Assembly: GCA_036321795.1 (NCBI GenBank)
Contig: JAWQCY010000007.1
Location: forward strand, 1-47,066
Origin: CAKVON01 sp902475665
GTDB lineage: Bacteria; Actinomycetota; Coriobacteriia; Coriobacteriales; Atopobiaceae
Length of the DNA: 47,066 nt
Direction: 5' to 3'
In this document: positions 16,954-25,461 of the stretch, piece after piece
How positions within the stretch are numbered: position 1 is the first letter of the stretch
How the letters are laid out: every line of letters begins with the position of its first letter
Translations under genes and position numbers: made by a program
The notes under the pieces: generated by a model
The model's input: the letters and a program-made list of their open reading frames with translations, nothing else
What the model was told of the DNA's origin: nothing
The model's database searches: none

Positions 16954-18366
16954 TCAGCTGGTGCGGCGCCAGCGCGGGTCGGTCAGGGTCCTGGCGACGC
17001 CCAGCCCCACCGGCAGAAACGCCACGATCAGCACGGCGCGCACGAGCCAGTTGAGCATGCTCGCCGTGTCGAACACGCACATGTAGTACATGGCGCGGTA
17101 CAGGTACAGGCCTGGCACCATGATCACGATCGAGGGGACCGTGAGGGAGATGCGCGGGTAGCTCGTGCCCAGCTCGGCGACGTTGGCCAGAAGGCCGCTC
17201 GCGACGGCGCCCACGAGTGCGGCCGCCTCGGGCGGGCATCCGTGTGCCAGGCCAAGAAACGGCAGCATGGTCGGGAGGTCGACGAGCGTCAGGCGCAGCG
17301 TGTTGGATACCGCGCCAATCAGCCCCGCGGTCGCCGCCATGGGGCGCGGGCTGTTGAACATGACCGAGAATCCGAAGACGCCCACGAAGCTCATCGCGAG
17401 CCTCAGCAGGGTCAGCGACACCGGCCCCAGGCCCTGCGGCGCGAAGTCATCCGGCCTCAGGCCGACCGCCTCGGCCACCAGCCAACCCATCAGGGTCGCG
17501 AGCACGATCACGGCCATCGCGTAGGTCAGCCGCTCGATGCCGCTGCGCATGTCGAGCTTGGCGATGTCGAGCCCCGCCGTAATGAGCGGGAACCCCGGGA
17601 TCACGAACAGCATCGCGCCGATGTAGCCCGCCTCGTGCGCCATGGCCCCGCTCGTCAGCCGCGCCATGCAGAGAAGTGCCGCGAGGTAGCTGACGCATGC
17701 CACGGTGACGCCGCAGGCGATGCAGCTGAACTGCCCGAGCTTGCGCGACAGCATCCTCACCCTCACGTAGTTGCCCAGGCCCGCGCCCACGAAGGCGCAT
17801 GCCATCTCGACGGGGCCGCCGCCGAGCAAGAAGACGAACGCGGCACAGGCGCACGCCGCGGCCAGGCCCAGCTGCGCGTGGCTGTAGTCCGGCGACGAGT
17901 CCTCCACCACGTCGAGCAGGCGGTGGTACCCATTGACGCTCAGCGAGCGCCCGCGCTGCTCCACCTCGTGGACGTAGTCCTCCAGCAGCCAGATGCGGTG
18001 CGTGTTGACGCCTGTGGTCGGTAGGCTCACGACCTCGCTGAACGTCTCGTGTCCCTCGATGCAGGTGCACTCGATCGACAGCAACGAGAGGTCCACGTGG
18101 ACCGTGACCCCGAGCACGCGGGCCACGCGGTTCATCGAGTCGCGCACGCGCCAGGCCCCCGTTCCCGAGGCGAGCATGAGCTGCCCCGTCCGGCAGATGA
18201 TGGTGGACTTGTCGGCCAGCGATGCCTCGCGCGCAAGGCCCTCGCCCCCGTCGACGACCTCCCCCCAGTCAGCCTGCATGTGCTGGCGGCCAATGCCGTC
18301 GTGTCGTGCCTTTGTGACCCTCTGTGCCGTCCGGACCATCTCCTGCGAATGCGTGGCGCCCGCCAC
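16954..18366 (-). CDS. Threonine/serine exporter family protein (ThrE type)
   Basis: About 470 residues. The N-terminal soluble part (TGQLMLASGTGAWRVRDSMNRVARVLGV) matches the DUF1212 half of ThrE. It is followed by about ten hydrophobic segments (LAAACACAAFVFLLGGG, FSCIACGVTVACVSYLAALLCMA, MLFVIPGFPLITAGLDIAKLD, LSIVIMVPGLYLYR-like in the C-terminal half). The family exports amino acids; the substrate is not shown here. Start choice is uncertain: the GTG at 18366 has GGAGAGAAG upstream, while an ATG at 18339 has AGGAG immediately against it, too close to serve. It converges on smpB (21 bp apart) and diverges from the DUF1275 gene. Confidence 0.85.
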   Translation of the reverse strand: MAGATHSQEMVRTAQRVTKARHDGIGRQHMQADWGEVVDGGEGLAREASLADKSTIICRTGQLMLASGTGAWRVRDSMNRVARVLGVTVHVDLSLLSIECTCIEGHETFSEVVSLPTTGVNTHRIWLLEDYVHEVEQRGRSLSVNGYHRLLDVVEDSSPDYSHAQLGLAAACACAAFVFLLGGGPVEMACAFVGAGLGNYVRVRMLSRKLGQFSCIACGVTVACVSYLAALLCMARLTSGAMAHEAGYIGAMLFVIPGFPLITAGLDIAKLDMRSGIERLTYAMAVIVLATLMGWLVAEAVGLRPDDFAPQGLGPVSLTLLRLAMSFVGVFGFSVMFNSPRPMAATAGLIGAVSNTLRLTLVDLPTMLPFLGLAHGCPPEAAALVGAVASGLLANVAELGTSYPRISLTVPSIVIMVPGLYLYRAMYYMCVFDTASMLNWLVRAVLIVAFLPVGLGVARTLTDPRWRRTS

Positions 18367-18519
18367 AGGGCGCACTTCTCTCCAATCGTAGTCCAACTGG
18401 GTGCTGTTCGCCGATTGAGATATCGACACTTTGGAGTATCGTGCTTCTGGTATGCACCCACGTTGGATGCCGAGAAGAACGGACGTGCGGCACCTCGTGG
18501 CGCCGCGGGAGGGAAGCGA

Positions 18520-19485
18520 ATGAACCTCGCGAGGCAGGAGTCCGAGTCGATCGAGCTCGCGGTGCTTCTGGCGTTGGCCGGCGGCACGATGGACTGTTAT
18601 TCGTACCTGGTGCGCGACAAGGTCTTCGCCAACGCGCAGACGGGCAACATGCTGCTGTTTGGCGTCAGCGTGGCGGAGCGCAACTGGGGCATGTGCCTTC
18701 ACTATGCGGTGCCCGTCGTCTGCTTTGCCCTGGGCATCGCCTTGTGCCATGTGATCAAGCTCGCCTCGCACGAGCGCCACCTGCACTGGCGTCAGGTTGC
18801 CCTGGCGGTCGAGATCGTTGCCCTGGCGGTCGTGTCGCAGGTGCCCGTCGGCCATAGCCTGTGGGCCAACGGCATCACCTCGTTCGCGTGTGGCATCCAG
18901 GTTCAGGCGTTCCGCAAGTTCCACGGGCGCGCCCTTGCCACGACCATGTGCATCGGCAACCTGCGCAGCGGAACCCAGTCGATGGTGGGATACGTGCATG
19001 ACCGCGACTCCGACCAGCTGCGTGGCGGCCTGCTGAGCTACTTCACCATCGTCTGCTTCGTGCTCGGCGCGGTCATCGGCAGCGCCCTGATCCCGGCCAT
19101 GGGCACGCTCATGATCCTGGTCGCGCTTGCGCTTCTGCTCGCGTGCTTCCTCATCATGTTCGTCGACCGCGAGCGTCGCCATGTCGAGCGGATTGTCGAG
19201 AAGGACCTCGAGGCCGACCTCGCGGGCATCGAGCCCGTGCGCCAGGACGCCGAGCCGCCCGTCGCGGGCCTTGCCGAGGTCGAGCGCCGTGTCGAGGAGC
19301 GTGTCGCCCATGACGTCGAGCGTCGCCACGCCGCCGACATCGAGCTCGACGTCCTGCATGACATGGGGCTCACCACCCAGGAGGGCGACGGGCCCGCCGA
19401 TGCCGTCTCGCGCGAGGTCGAGGCCCAGATCGAGCGCGACCTGCGCGATCACATCGCCCGCGGCGGCTGGCGCGCCCGTCGCTAG
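18520..19485 (+). CDS. DUF1275 (YoaK-type) membrane protein with charged C-terminal tail
   Basis: A 321-residue protein. Residues 1-220 carry the DUF1275 pattern: LALAGGTMDCYSYLVRDKVFANAQTGNMLLFG at the start and about six membrane segments, ending near LALLLACFLIMFVDRERR. The last ~100 residues are strongly charged (EVERRVEERVAHDVERR, EVEAQIERDLRDHIAR) and look helical or coiled-coil; this part is not usual for the family. SD GGGAGGGA lies at 18507-18514. The function of the family is not known. Divergent promoters shared with the ThrE-type gene probably lie in 18367-18519. Confidence 0.85.
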   Translation: MNLARQESESIELAVLLALAGGTMDCYSYLVRDKVFANAQTGNMLLFGVSVAERNWGMCLHYAVPVVCFALGIALCHVIKLASHERHLHWRQVALAVEIVALAVVSQVPVGHSLWANGITSFACGIQVQAFRKFHGRALATTMCIGNLRSGTQSMVGYVHDRDSDQLRGGLLSYFTIVCFVLGAVIGSALIPAMGTLMILVALALLLACFLIMFVDRERRHVERIVEKDLEADLAGIEPVRQDAEPPVAGLAEVERRVEERVAHDVERRHAADIELDVLHDMGLTTQEGDGPADAVSREVEAQIERDLRDHIARGGWRARR

Positions 19486-19655
19486 GCGCCGTCGGGCCGC
19501 GCGCCGTCGTCCGCGTCGCGGTTCGCACGGCGTCCTTCTCGGCACGACGCCGTGCATGGCGGGGCGCAAAGCGGGTAGAATGGACAGACCCGCGCCACGC
19601 ACCGCGGGATCGAACACTGACACTCGCATGGTGGCAATCGGCCCCGACCTTATGT
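19486..19655 (+). other. Spacer before ssrA, with motif-bearing hairpin and candidate ssrA promoter
   Basis: A 10-bp perfect stem (19525-19534 with 19546-19555) encloses an 11-nt loop, CTTCTCGGCAC. A -10-like TAGAAT follows at about 19576-19581, roughly 75 nt before the tmRNA 5' end, without a clear -35. Confidence 0.5.
19532..19544 (-). repeat. Copy 3 of dispersed motif TGCCGAGAAGGAC (intergenic, in a hairpin)
   Basis: Exact minus-strand copy occupying the end of the left arm and the loop of the hairpin at 19525-19555. Confidence 0.8.
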
Positions 19656-20020
19656 GGGGGCGACTGGTTTCGACAGGGTGGTCCTGAGGTGGGCAGCAGG
19701 CCGTGGTCTCCTCGCCACGTTAAACAGGGGTCCCGTCAAATTGAATTGACGACAACTCTTTCCAGGGCTCTTACGCCCTCGCCGCTTAATTAATTAGTGG
19801 CCGTCGAAGCGGGGGTTTCTCCCGCCCCCGCGGAGACGTCATCTTAGGGAGACGCTCGCGCGGACGTCGTTGGTATGCCGCGCGCTAAGACCGAACCAAC
19901 TGGGGCGCCGAACGCGGGTCACCGAGTGTGACGCGCCCGAGACCTAATCGGCGACTGAGCCTGGAGACACCTGCCAGGGGATTGCTTTGGACCGGAGTTC
20001 GATTCTCCGCGCCTCCACCA
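19656..20020 (+). ncRNA. ssrA: Transfer-messenger RNA (tmRNA)
   Basis: A 365-nt RNA with the tRNA-like ends of tmRNA: 5' GGGGGCGACTGGTTTCGACAG (given in two parts: acceptor arm GGGGGCG at 19656-19662, then the ACTGGTTTCGACAG hallmark) and 3' GGAGTTCGATTCTCC T-arm, CGCCTCC and encoded ACCA ending at 20020. The tag reading frame ends at TAA 19787-19789 and encodes DDNSFQGSYALAA (from GAC 19748). The codon before is ATT (19745) and before that an in-frame TGA, so the resume codon is either ATT 19745 or GAC 19748. The ALAA ending is the classic protease signal. It rescues ribosomes together with SmpB. Confidence 0.96.
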
Positions 20021-20030
20021 TGAGTGCTGC

Positions 20031-20065
20031 GACCCCGTCCCGCATGCCGCGGGGCGGGGTCTTTT
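20031..20065 (+). terminator. Rho-independent terminator of ssrA
   Basis: A 13-pair stem (20031-20043 with 20049-20061, one G-U) with a 5-nt loop, followed by TTTT. Confidence 0.9.
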
Positions 20066-20234
20066 CGTGTCGCCGCCTTGTGGCGTATGTGTGACTACTT
20101 TTTGACTCGTCAACATGTCGTACAATTGCGTGGCACTTCTCACCTGGGATGGGTTCGTGCGCATAAACTGACTGGCTTTCGAATTTCGACTGGCGAGAAG
20201 TGCGGCGAGCCCGCGTCTCGCACGAGGGGGCAAC
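20066..20234 (+). promoter_or_regulatory. Upstream region of the DegV gene
   Basis: A locally AT-rich stretch contains TACAAT (20121-20126), a good -10, with TTTTTG 16 nt before it. The transcribed leader then carries a near copy (20133-20144) and an exact copy (20191-20203) of the dispersed GAGAAGTGC-type motif in opposite orientations. Confidence 0.45.
20191..20203 (+). repeat. Sister motif TGGCGAGAAGTGC, copy 2 (intergenic)
   Basis: Exact plus-strand copy 32 nt before the DegV start codon. Confidence 0.75.
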
Positions 20235-21086
20235 ATGGCAAAGACCGTTATCGTCGCCGAGAGCGGCTCCGACATCCCCGCCGGCCTGGCGGCGGAGCTC
20301 GGCATCCGCATCGTCCCGATGCACGTCTCGATCGGCGACCGCACGATCGACGACGGCGACATGGATCCCGCCGAGATGCTGGAGGACTGCCGCCAGCTCG
20401 TGGTCATGCCGCACACCTCGGGGGCCATGCCCAGCGACTATGCCCGCGTGTTCGACGAGATCCACGACGCCGACCCCGAGGCCAAGATCGTCGTCTTGGC
20501 CTACTCAGCCGTGACCACCTGCTCGTACGACAACGCGCTGACCGCGGCCGAGGGCCGCGACTACGTCTTCGCGACCGACACCGCCCAGGTGACCATCGGC
20601 CAGGGCCTCATCGTGACCGGCGCCGCCAGGTGGCTCGCCGAGCACCCCGAGGCCGGCCCCGACGAGCTCATCGCCTACGCCGACGGCCTGGCCGCCTCGG
20701 TCCAGATGGCCTTCATCCCTGGCGACCTGGGCTACCTGCGCGCCGGTGGCCGTCTGTCCAACGTCGCGTTCCTGGGTGCCACGCTGCTCAAGATCAAGCC
20801 GGTCATCCAGATCGTCGACGGCCGCCTCGTGGCCACGGGCAAGCTCCGTGGCTCCAAGCAGTCGGCCGTGCTCAGGTTGATTGACGCCGTCGTCGAGCAG
20901 GGCGCCGTCGACCTCGAGCGCATCTTCTTCGTGCGCTCGCCGGGCCTGCCGCTCCAGATCCAGGAGGCTGCCGAGAAGCACGCCCGCGACCTCGGCTTCG
21001 GGCAGGTCAGCTGGTTCGACACCGGCAACGTGATCACGTCGCACTGTGGTCCCGGCGCCTTCGGCCTCGCGCTGGTGCAGAAGTAG
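20235..21086 (+). CDS. DegV family fatty-acid-binding protein
   Basis: A 283-residue cytoplasmic protein with the DegV fold. It shows VIVAESGSDIP near the start, PHTSGAMPSDY (the usual TSqPs-like lipid carboxylate site), GLGYL-like GDLGYLRAGGRLS, and LLKIKPVIQIVDGRL. Family members bind a single fatty acid; FakB proteins feed a fatty-acid kinase (FakA), but no fakA is nearby. SD-like GAGGGGGC precedes the ATG. It stands alone between tmRNA and a terminator. Confidence 0.93.
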   Translation: MAKTVIVAESGSDIPAGLAAELGIRIVPMHVSIGDRTIDDGDMDPAEMLEDCRQLVVMPHTSGAMPSDYARVFDEIHDADPEAKIVVLAYSAVTTCSYDNALTAAEGRDYVFATDTAQVTIGQGLIVTGAARWLAEHPEAGPDELIAYADGLAASVQMAFIPGDLGYLRAGGRLSNVAFLGATLLKIKPVIQIVDGRLVATGKLRGSKQSAVLRLIDAVVEQGAVDLERIFFVRSPGLPLQIQEAAEKHARDLGFGQVSWFDTGNVITSHCGPGAFGLALVQK

Positions 21087-21129
21087 CCGAGCCGCCGCAG
21101 GAACGGCCAAACACTAACGAGAAGAGCGT

Positions 21130-21169
21130 GCGGGCCGCGTACCTGTTGGTACGCGGCCCGCTGTCTTTC
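21130..21169 (+). terminator. Terminator between degV-type gene and the molybdenum hydroxylase genes
   Basis: A perfect 14-bp stem (21130-21143 with 21148-21161) with loop TGTT, followed by TGTCTTTCT. It lies between convergent genes and may act in both directions. Confidence 0.85.
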
Positions 21170-21185
21170 TGGCCTCGTGGCACCG

Positions 21186-24050
21186 TTAGGCCTTGGCTGC
21201 CTCGCCGTCCTTCTCGGCAGGCTCGGGCTCGCCAAACAGGGCCTTCTCGGGTGTGATGGGCAGCGAGCGGACGTAGTTGCCGGTGGCGTGGGCCACCGCG
21301 CTGGCGATGGCGGGCGAGGGGGTGTTGATGACGACCTCGCCGACGGACTTGGCGCCGAACGGGCCGGTCGGCTCGAAGCTGGGCATGAACTCGACGCGGA
21401 CGTCGGGCACGTCCATGCGGGTGGGCAGCTTGTACTGCATGAAGTTGTTGGTCCTGAGGTGGCCGCGCGTGTCGACGGCGACGTCCTCGAACAGCGCCAT
21501 GCCGATGCCCTGCACCAGGCCGCCCTCGACCTGGATGCGCGCGAGGTTCGAGTTGATGACCGTGCCGCAGTCGACGACGGCGGCGTAGTCGGTCAGCTCG
21601 ACTTTGCCGGTGGTCTTGTCGACCTCGACCTCGGCGATGCCGGCGATGAAGGGCGGGGGCGACTGCGGCTGGCTGTTGGAGGCGTGTGCGGTGAGCGAGC
21701 CGGGCTGGTTGCCGACGCCGATGGAGCGGTTTGCGACCTCGGCAACGCTCATGGCGAGCTCGCTGCCGTCGGCCGCCGGCTCGACGCACCAGACGCGGCC
21801 GCCGCCGAACTCGACCTTCTCGACGTCCACGCCCCACCACTCGGCGGCCTGCGCGCGAATGACGTCGCGCAGCTCGTTGGCGGCGCGCAGGACGGCGCCG
21901 CCGGAGGTGTAGGTGCCCGACGAGGCGTAGGAGCCCGTGTCGTAGGGGGAGACGTCGGTGTCGACGCCCTTGGTGACCACGTGGTCGACGTCGCACCCCA
22001 GGACCTCGGCCGCGATCTGGGCCAGGATTGTGTCGGCGCCGGTGCCGACGTCGGTGGCGCCAATGGACAGCAGGTAGAAGCCGTCGTCGGCCAGGCGAAT
22101 GTCGACGCTGGCGATGTCGACGTTGGAGATGCCCGAGCCCTGCATGGTCAGCGCCATGCCGATGCCACGGACCTTCTCGCCAAGGTCCTCGCGAAGCGGG
22201 CGGCCCTTCCAGCCGACCATCTCCATCGCGCGCTCGAGGCACTCGTCGGCGCGGCAGCTGTACAGGGGCTCCTCGCCCAGCTGGTGGAGCCTCTCGCCGG
22301 GCTTGACCAGGTTCTTCAGGCGCAGCTCGCCCGGGTCCATGCCAAGCTCGTCGGCCAGCTCGTTGAGGGCGGACTCGACAGCGAAGCAGCCCTGCGTGGC
22401 GCCGTAGCCGCGGTAGGCGCCGCCGGGCGTCGTGTCGGTGTAGACGACGTCGAAGGCGAAGCGCGTGGCGGCGCGGTTGTACAGGCTCAGTCCCTTGCCG
22501 CCCACCAGCCAGATCGTGGTGGGGCCGTGGTAGCCGTAGGCGCCGGCGTTGGAGAGCGCGTACAGGTCGATGCCGGTGATCGTGCCGTCGCGCATGGCGC
22601 CGACGCGCACGTCCATCCTCATCTCGTGGCGCGTGTTGGAGCACGACATGGTCTCCTCGCGCGTGTAGACGCACTTGCAGGGGCGGCCCGTCTTGAGGGC
22701 CGCGAATGCCGAGAAGACCTCGTTGTGCCCCGTCTGCTTCGCGCCGAAGCCGCCGCCCACGCGGGGCTTGACCACGCGAACGCGCGACTGCGGGATCTGC
22801 AGCGCGTTGGACACCTGGCGGCGGATGTGGAACGGGACCTGGGTGGAGCTGACCACGGTCAGGCGGTCGAAGGCGTCGACGTAGGCGTACGACGTCATGG
22901 GCTCCATCATGGCCTGCTGGGTTGCCTGCGTGTGGTAGCTGCGCTCGATCACGACGTCGGCCGCGGCCAGCGCCGCATCGACGTCGCCATACTCGTGGCC
23001 GCCGTGCGCGACCAGGTTGCGCTTGGGGTCGCCCGACTCGTCCGAGCCGTACTTCCAGTCGTCCTCGTCGTGGATGATGACGCCGCTGTCCAGGGACTGC
23101 TCCATGTCGACGATCGCGGGGAGCTTCTCGTAGGTGACCTTGACCAGGCGCACGGCGTCCTCGGCCACGCGCTCGCTCTCGGCGACGACCATGGCGACCT
23201 CGTCGCCGACGTAGCGCACGGTGGTGTCCAGGATCGCGGTGTCGTACGGGCTCGACTCGAGAAGCGACTGGCCCGCCAGGGTGTAGCGGGTGTGCGGGAC
23301 GTCGTCGGGGGTGAACACGGCCACCACGCCCTCCAGGGCGCGTGCGGCGTCGCAGTCGATCGAGGTCACGCGCGCGTGGGCCTCGCGGGAGCGGACCATC
23401 TTCACGACCAGCGCGTCGTCCGGGGCCAAGTCCCCCGCGTAGACGGGCTTGCCCGCCAGAAGCGACGCGGCGTCCTTCTTGACCACGGGGCGCGACAGCG
23501 TCTCCCCGCGCTCGGCGCCGTCGACCTGGCCGCCTCGCTCGGCGATCGAGCGGGCGTTCTCGATGGTGGAGTCGACGACGTCGGCCACCTGACCGTCGGC
23601 GTTGTGCCTGCGTGACAGGAAGCGGCGGATGGCGCGCATCTGGCCCGCGTAGCCCGAGCAACGGCACAGGTTGTTCGACAGCTCGCGACGGATGGTCCGC
23701 TCGTCGGCGTCGGGGAAGTCGCGGTCCAGCGCCAGCACGGCCATCACGAGGCCGGGCGAGCAGAAGCCGCACTGCTCGGCGCCCTCCTCCGCCATGCAGC
23801 GGGCGAACTCGGCCGACTCGGCCTGCAGCGCCTCGAGGGTCGTGACCTCGTGGCCGTCCACGCGGCCCATCATGACGGAACAGGACAGGACGGGCTTTCC
23901 GTCGAGCCACACGGTGCACAGGCCGCAGTTGCTCGTCTCGCAGCCGCACTTGACCGACTTGAGGCCGCGGGTGCGGCAGAAGTCGAACAGCGTGGTGTCG
24001 GGCGAGACGTCGGTGGTGACCTCGCGGCCGTTGAGGGTCAGGGTGATCAT
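21186..24050 (-). CDS. Molybdenum hydroxylase (xanthine dehydrogenase family), fused 2Fe-2S and molybdopterin subunit
   Basis: A 954-residue fusion. The N-terminal ~150 residues hold two 2Fe-2S sites: C37, C42, C45, C57 (plant-type) and C94, C97, C129, C131 (CGFC ... CRC). From about residue 180 it is the molybdopterin part, with VGGGFGAKQTGHNEVF, TPGGAYRGYGATQGCF and a C-terminal GAKSVGEVVINTPSPA, where the Glu is the expected catalytic base. Such enzymes hydroxylate purines, aldehydes or N-heterocycles; the substrate cannot be fixed. Start: ATG 24050 with GAGGAGG upstream, overlapping the FAD-subunit stop as ATGA. XDH small and large subunits are more often separate genes. No cofactor-maturation gene (XdhC, MobA) is nearby. 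Confidence 0.92.
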   Translation of the reverse strand: MITLTLNGREVTTDVSPDTTLFDFCRTRGLKSVKCGCETSNCGLCTVWLDGKPVLSCSVMMGRVDGHEVTTLEALQAESAEFARCMAEEGAEQCGFCSPGLVMAVLALDRDFPDADERTIRRELSNNLCRCSGYAGQMRAIRRFLSRRHNADGQVADVVDSTIENARSIAERGGQVDGAERGETLSRPVVKKDAASLLAGKPVYAGDLAPDDALVVKMVRSREAHARVTSIDCDAARALEGVVAVFTPDDVPHTRYTLAGQSLLESSPYDTAILDTTVRYVGDEVAMVVAESERVAEDAVRLVKVTYEKLPAIVDMEQSLDSGVIIHDEDDWKYGSDESGDPKRNLVAHGGHEYGDVDAALAAADVVIERSYHTQATQQAMMEPMTSYAYVDAFDRLTVVSSTQVPFHIRRQVSNALQIPQSRVRVVKPRVGGGFGAKQTGHNEVFSAFAALKTGRPCKCVYTREETMSCSNTRHEMRMDVRVGAMRDGTITGIDLYALSNAGAYGYHGPTTIWLVGGKGLSLYNRAATRFAFDVVYTDTTPGGAYRGYGATQGCFAVESALNELADELGMDPGELRLKNLVKPGERLHQLGEEPLYSCRADECLERAMEMVGWKGRPLREDLGEKVRGIGMALTMQGSGISNVDIASVDIRLADDGFYLLSIGATDVGTGADTILAQIAAEVLGCDVDHVVTKGVDTDVSPYDTGSYASSGTYTSGGAVLRAANELRDVIRAQAAEWWGVDVEKVEFGGGRVWCVEPAADGSELAMSVAEVANRSIGVGNQPGSLTAHASNSQPQSPPPFIAGIAEVEVDKTTGKVELTDYAAVVDCGTVINSNLARIQVEGGLVQGIGMALFEDVAVDTRGHLRTNNFMQYKLPTRMDVPDVRVEFMPSFEPTGPFGAKSVGEVVINTPSPAIASAVAHATGNYVRSLPITPEKALFGEPEPAEKDGEAAKA
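21207..21219 (-). repeat. Copy 4 of dispersed motif TGCCGAGAAGGAC (3' end of Mo-hydroxylase gene)
   Basis: Exact copy in the last codons, encoding A-E-K-D 19 bp before the stop triplet. Confidence 0.8.
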
Positions 24051-24832
24051 GCGAGTGCCTCCTCGATGGCGCGGCGGACCAGTGCGGGCGCCACCCGGGC
24101 GCGGTATGCCGCGGAAGCGCGGCGGTCGTCGCCGAACTTGACCTCGGCGACGCTGGCGAGAAGTGCCTCGAGCTCGTCTGCCGAGAAGCGCTCGGGCAGG
24201 GCGACGCCGCCCTCGCCCACGAGCGTGGCGCGCGATGGGCGCGCGCCCACGGCGACGCGCCACCGTCCGTCCCACAGGGCGGCGCAGGCGTTGACCGCCG
24301 AGAAGTCCGTGGCGGAGTTGCGCACGCTCTCGAAGCGCGCGTGGTAGTCGTGGTCGCGCACGACCACGTGCGTCAGCACGTCTTTCGGGGCTCCCTTCGC
24401 GGCGAACTCGGCGAGCCCGACCCTGCCCGCGCCCACCAGCTCGACGTCGCAGTCCAGGGGCAGAAGCGCGGTCAGGATGTCCGAGAAGCCCATGCGTGCG
24501 TAGACGCTTCCGCCCACCGTCGCGAGGTTGCGGAACTGAGCGCCCACGATGTCGCGCACGCCCTGCGTGAAGCAGCCGTGCGTGGCCTCGGCAAAGCCGG
24601 CGTGCGCGCTCAGCCGCTCGAGGGTGACCATGGCGCCGATCCGCCACTCGCCGCCCTCGTGCTCGATCCTGTCGAGCCCGCAGCGCGACAGGTCGATCCC
24701 CATGGGGGCGATGCGGCTGGCGAGCCTGAGCCACATCATGCCGCCGATGACGGTGGCGCCCCTTGTTTCCTGCAACAGCTCGTATGCCGCCTGCGGCGTT
24801 TCGGGCGTCTCGTAGCGCTCGAACCTCAGCAT
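24047..24832 (-). CDS. FAD-binding subunit of the molybdenum hydroxylase
   Basis: A 261-residue CoxM/XdhB-like protein that passes electrons from the Fe-S clusters to FAD. It has the FAD-binding stretches ATVIGGMMWLRLASR (near residue 26) and FRNLATVGGSV, and the C-terminal CO-dehydrogenase flavoprotein domain. SD GGAAGGAG precedes the ATG. Its TGA stop overlaps the ATG of the fused Fe-S/Mo subunit, so the two are one operon and translationally coupled. Confidence 0.92.
   Translation of the reverse strand: MLRFERYETPETPQAAYELLQETRGATVIGGMMWLRLASRIAPMGIDLSRCGLDRIEHEGGEWRIGAMVTLERLSAHAGFAEATHGCFTQGVRDIVGAQFRNLATVGGSVYARMGFSDILTALLPLDCDVELVGAGRVGLAEFAAKGAPKDVLTHVVVRDHDYHARFESVRNSATDFSAVNACAALWDGRWRVAVGARPSRATLVGEGGVALPERFSADELEALLASVAEVKFGDDRRASAAYRARVAPALVRRAIEEALA
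24153..24165 (+). repeat. Sister motif TGGCGAGAAGTGC, copy 3
   Basis: Exact plus-strand copy in the FAD-subunit gene, where the coding strand reads A-L-L-A. Confidence 0.7.
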
Positions 24833-24927
24833 TGCGTCTCCTTCCCGACGTGCACGTTCTTCTCGACAGTATAGTGTGGGGAGGTGTGCGCGACCTGCGG
24901 GCCGCGCGTGGCGACAGGAGGAAATCC
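24833..24927. promoter_or_regulatory. Divergent promoter region, overlapping -10 boxes
   Basis: TATAGT (24870-24875) on plus and TATACT (24873-24868) on minus overlap almost fully, so transcription toward the flavin reductase and toward the FAD subunit may compete. Neither has a strong -35. Confidence 0.4.
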
Positions 24928-25452
24928 ATGGCGTTTCGCGAGATCGACATCCGGGGGCTGAGCCTCAACCCGTTCACCAGGTTCGGGGACGACTGGGCGC
25001 TGGTCACGGCCGGCGACGAGTCCGGCCTCAACACCATGACGGTCAGCTGGGGCCAGATGGGCACCCTGTGGGGCCGCGACGTCGTGACCGTCTACATCCG
25101 CCCCTCCCGCCACACCAAGGCCTTCGTCGACGCCGCCGAGCGCTTCACCGTGTCGTTCTACGCGCCTGGGCACAGGCGTGCGCTGGGCGTCTTGGGCGCC
25201 AAGAGCGGACGTGACTCCGACAAGGTGGCCGAGGTCGGCTTCACGCCCGTCTTCATGGACGGCACCTGCGCGTTTGCCGAGGCCAGCATGGTGCTCGTGT
25301 GCCGCAAGCTGTACGCCGACGACATCCGCCCCGAGTGCATGCTGGACCCGGCCCCCGCCGCCGACCACTATCCCGAGTTCGCGGGGTCGGACGACCCCGA
25401 CTACCACACCATGTACGTCGCCGAGGTCGAGCGCGTCCTCGTCGCCGATTAG
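24928..25452 (+). CDS. Flavin reductase family protein
   Basis: A 174-residue protein with the FMN-binding split-barrel pattern: NPFTRFGDDWALVTAGD, NTMTVSWGQMGTLWGRDVVTVYIRPSRHTKAF and FTVSFYAPGHRRALGVLGAKSGRD. Such proteins reduce or bind flavin, or are redox proteins of the flavoredoxin kind in anaerobes. ATG 24928 is preceded by CAGGAGGAAA. It is 9 bp before the M18 aminopeptidase gene, hence the same operon. A functional link to the divergent molybdenum flavoenzyme is possible but not shown. Confidence 0.9.
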   Translation: MAFREIDIRGLSLNPFTRFGDDWALVTAGDESGLNTMTVSWGQMGTLWGRDVVTVYIRPSRHTKAFVDAAERFTVSFYAPGHRRALGVLGAKSGRDSDKVAEVGFTPVFMDGTCAFAEASMVLVCRKLYADDIRPECMLDPAPAADHYPEFAGSDDPDYHTMYVAEVERVLVAD

Positions 25453-25461
25453 GAGGAAACC

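Noticed and set aside
16954..19629. An 891-codon minus-strand open frame covering the ThrE-type gene and more
   Set aside because: Its first part runs antisense through the DUF1275 gene; ThrE homology begins only near 18280. High GC makes long antisense frames common.
21177..23615. 812-codon plus-strand open frame opposite the molybdenum hydroxylase
   Set aside because: Antisense shadow; the minus strand encodes clear Fe-S and molybdopterin motifs.
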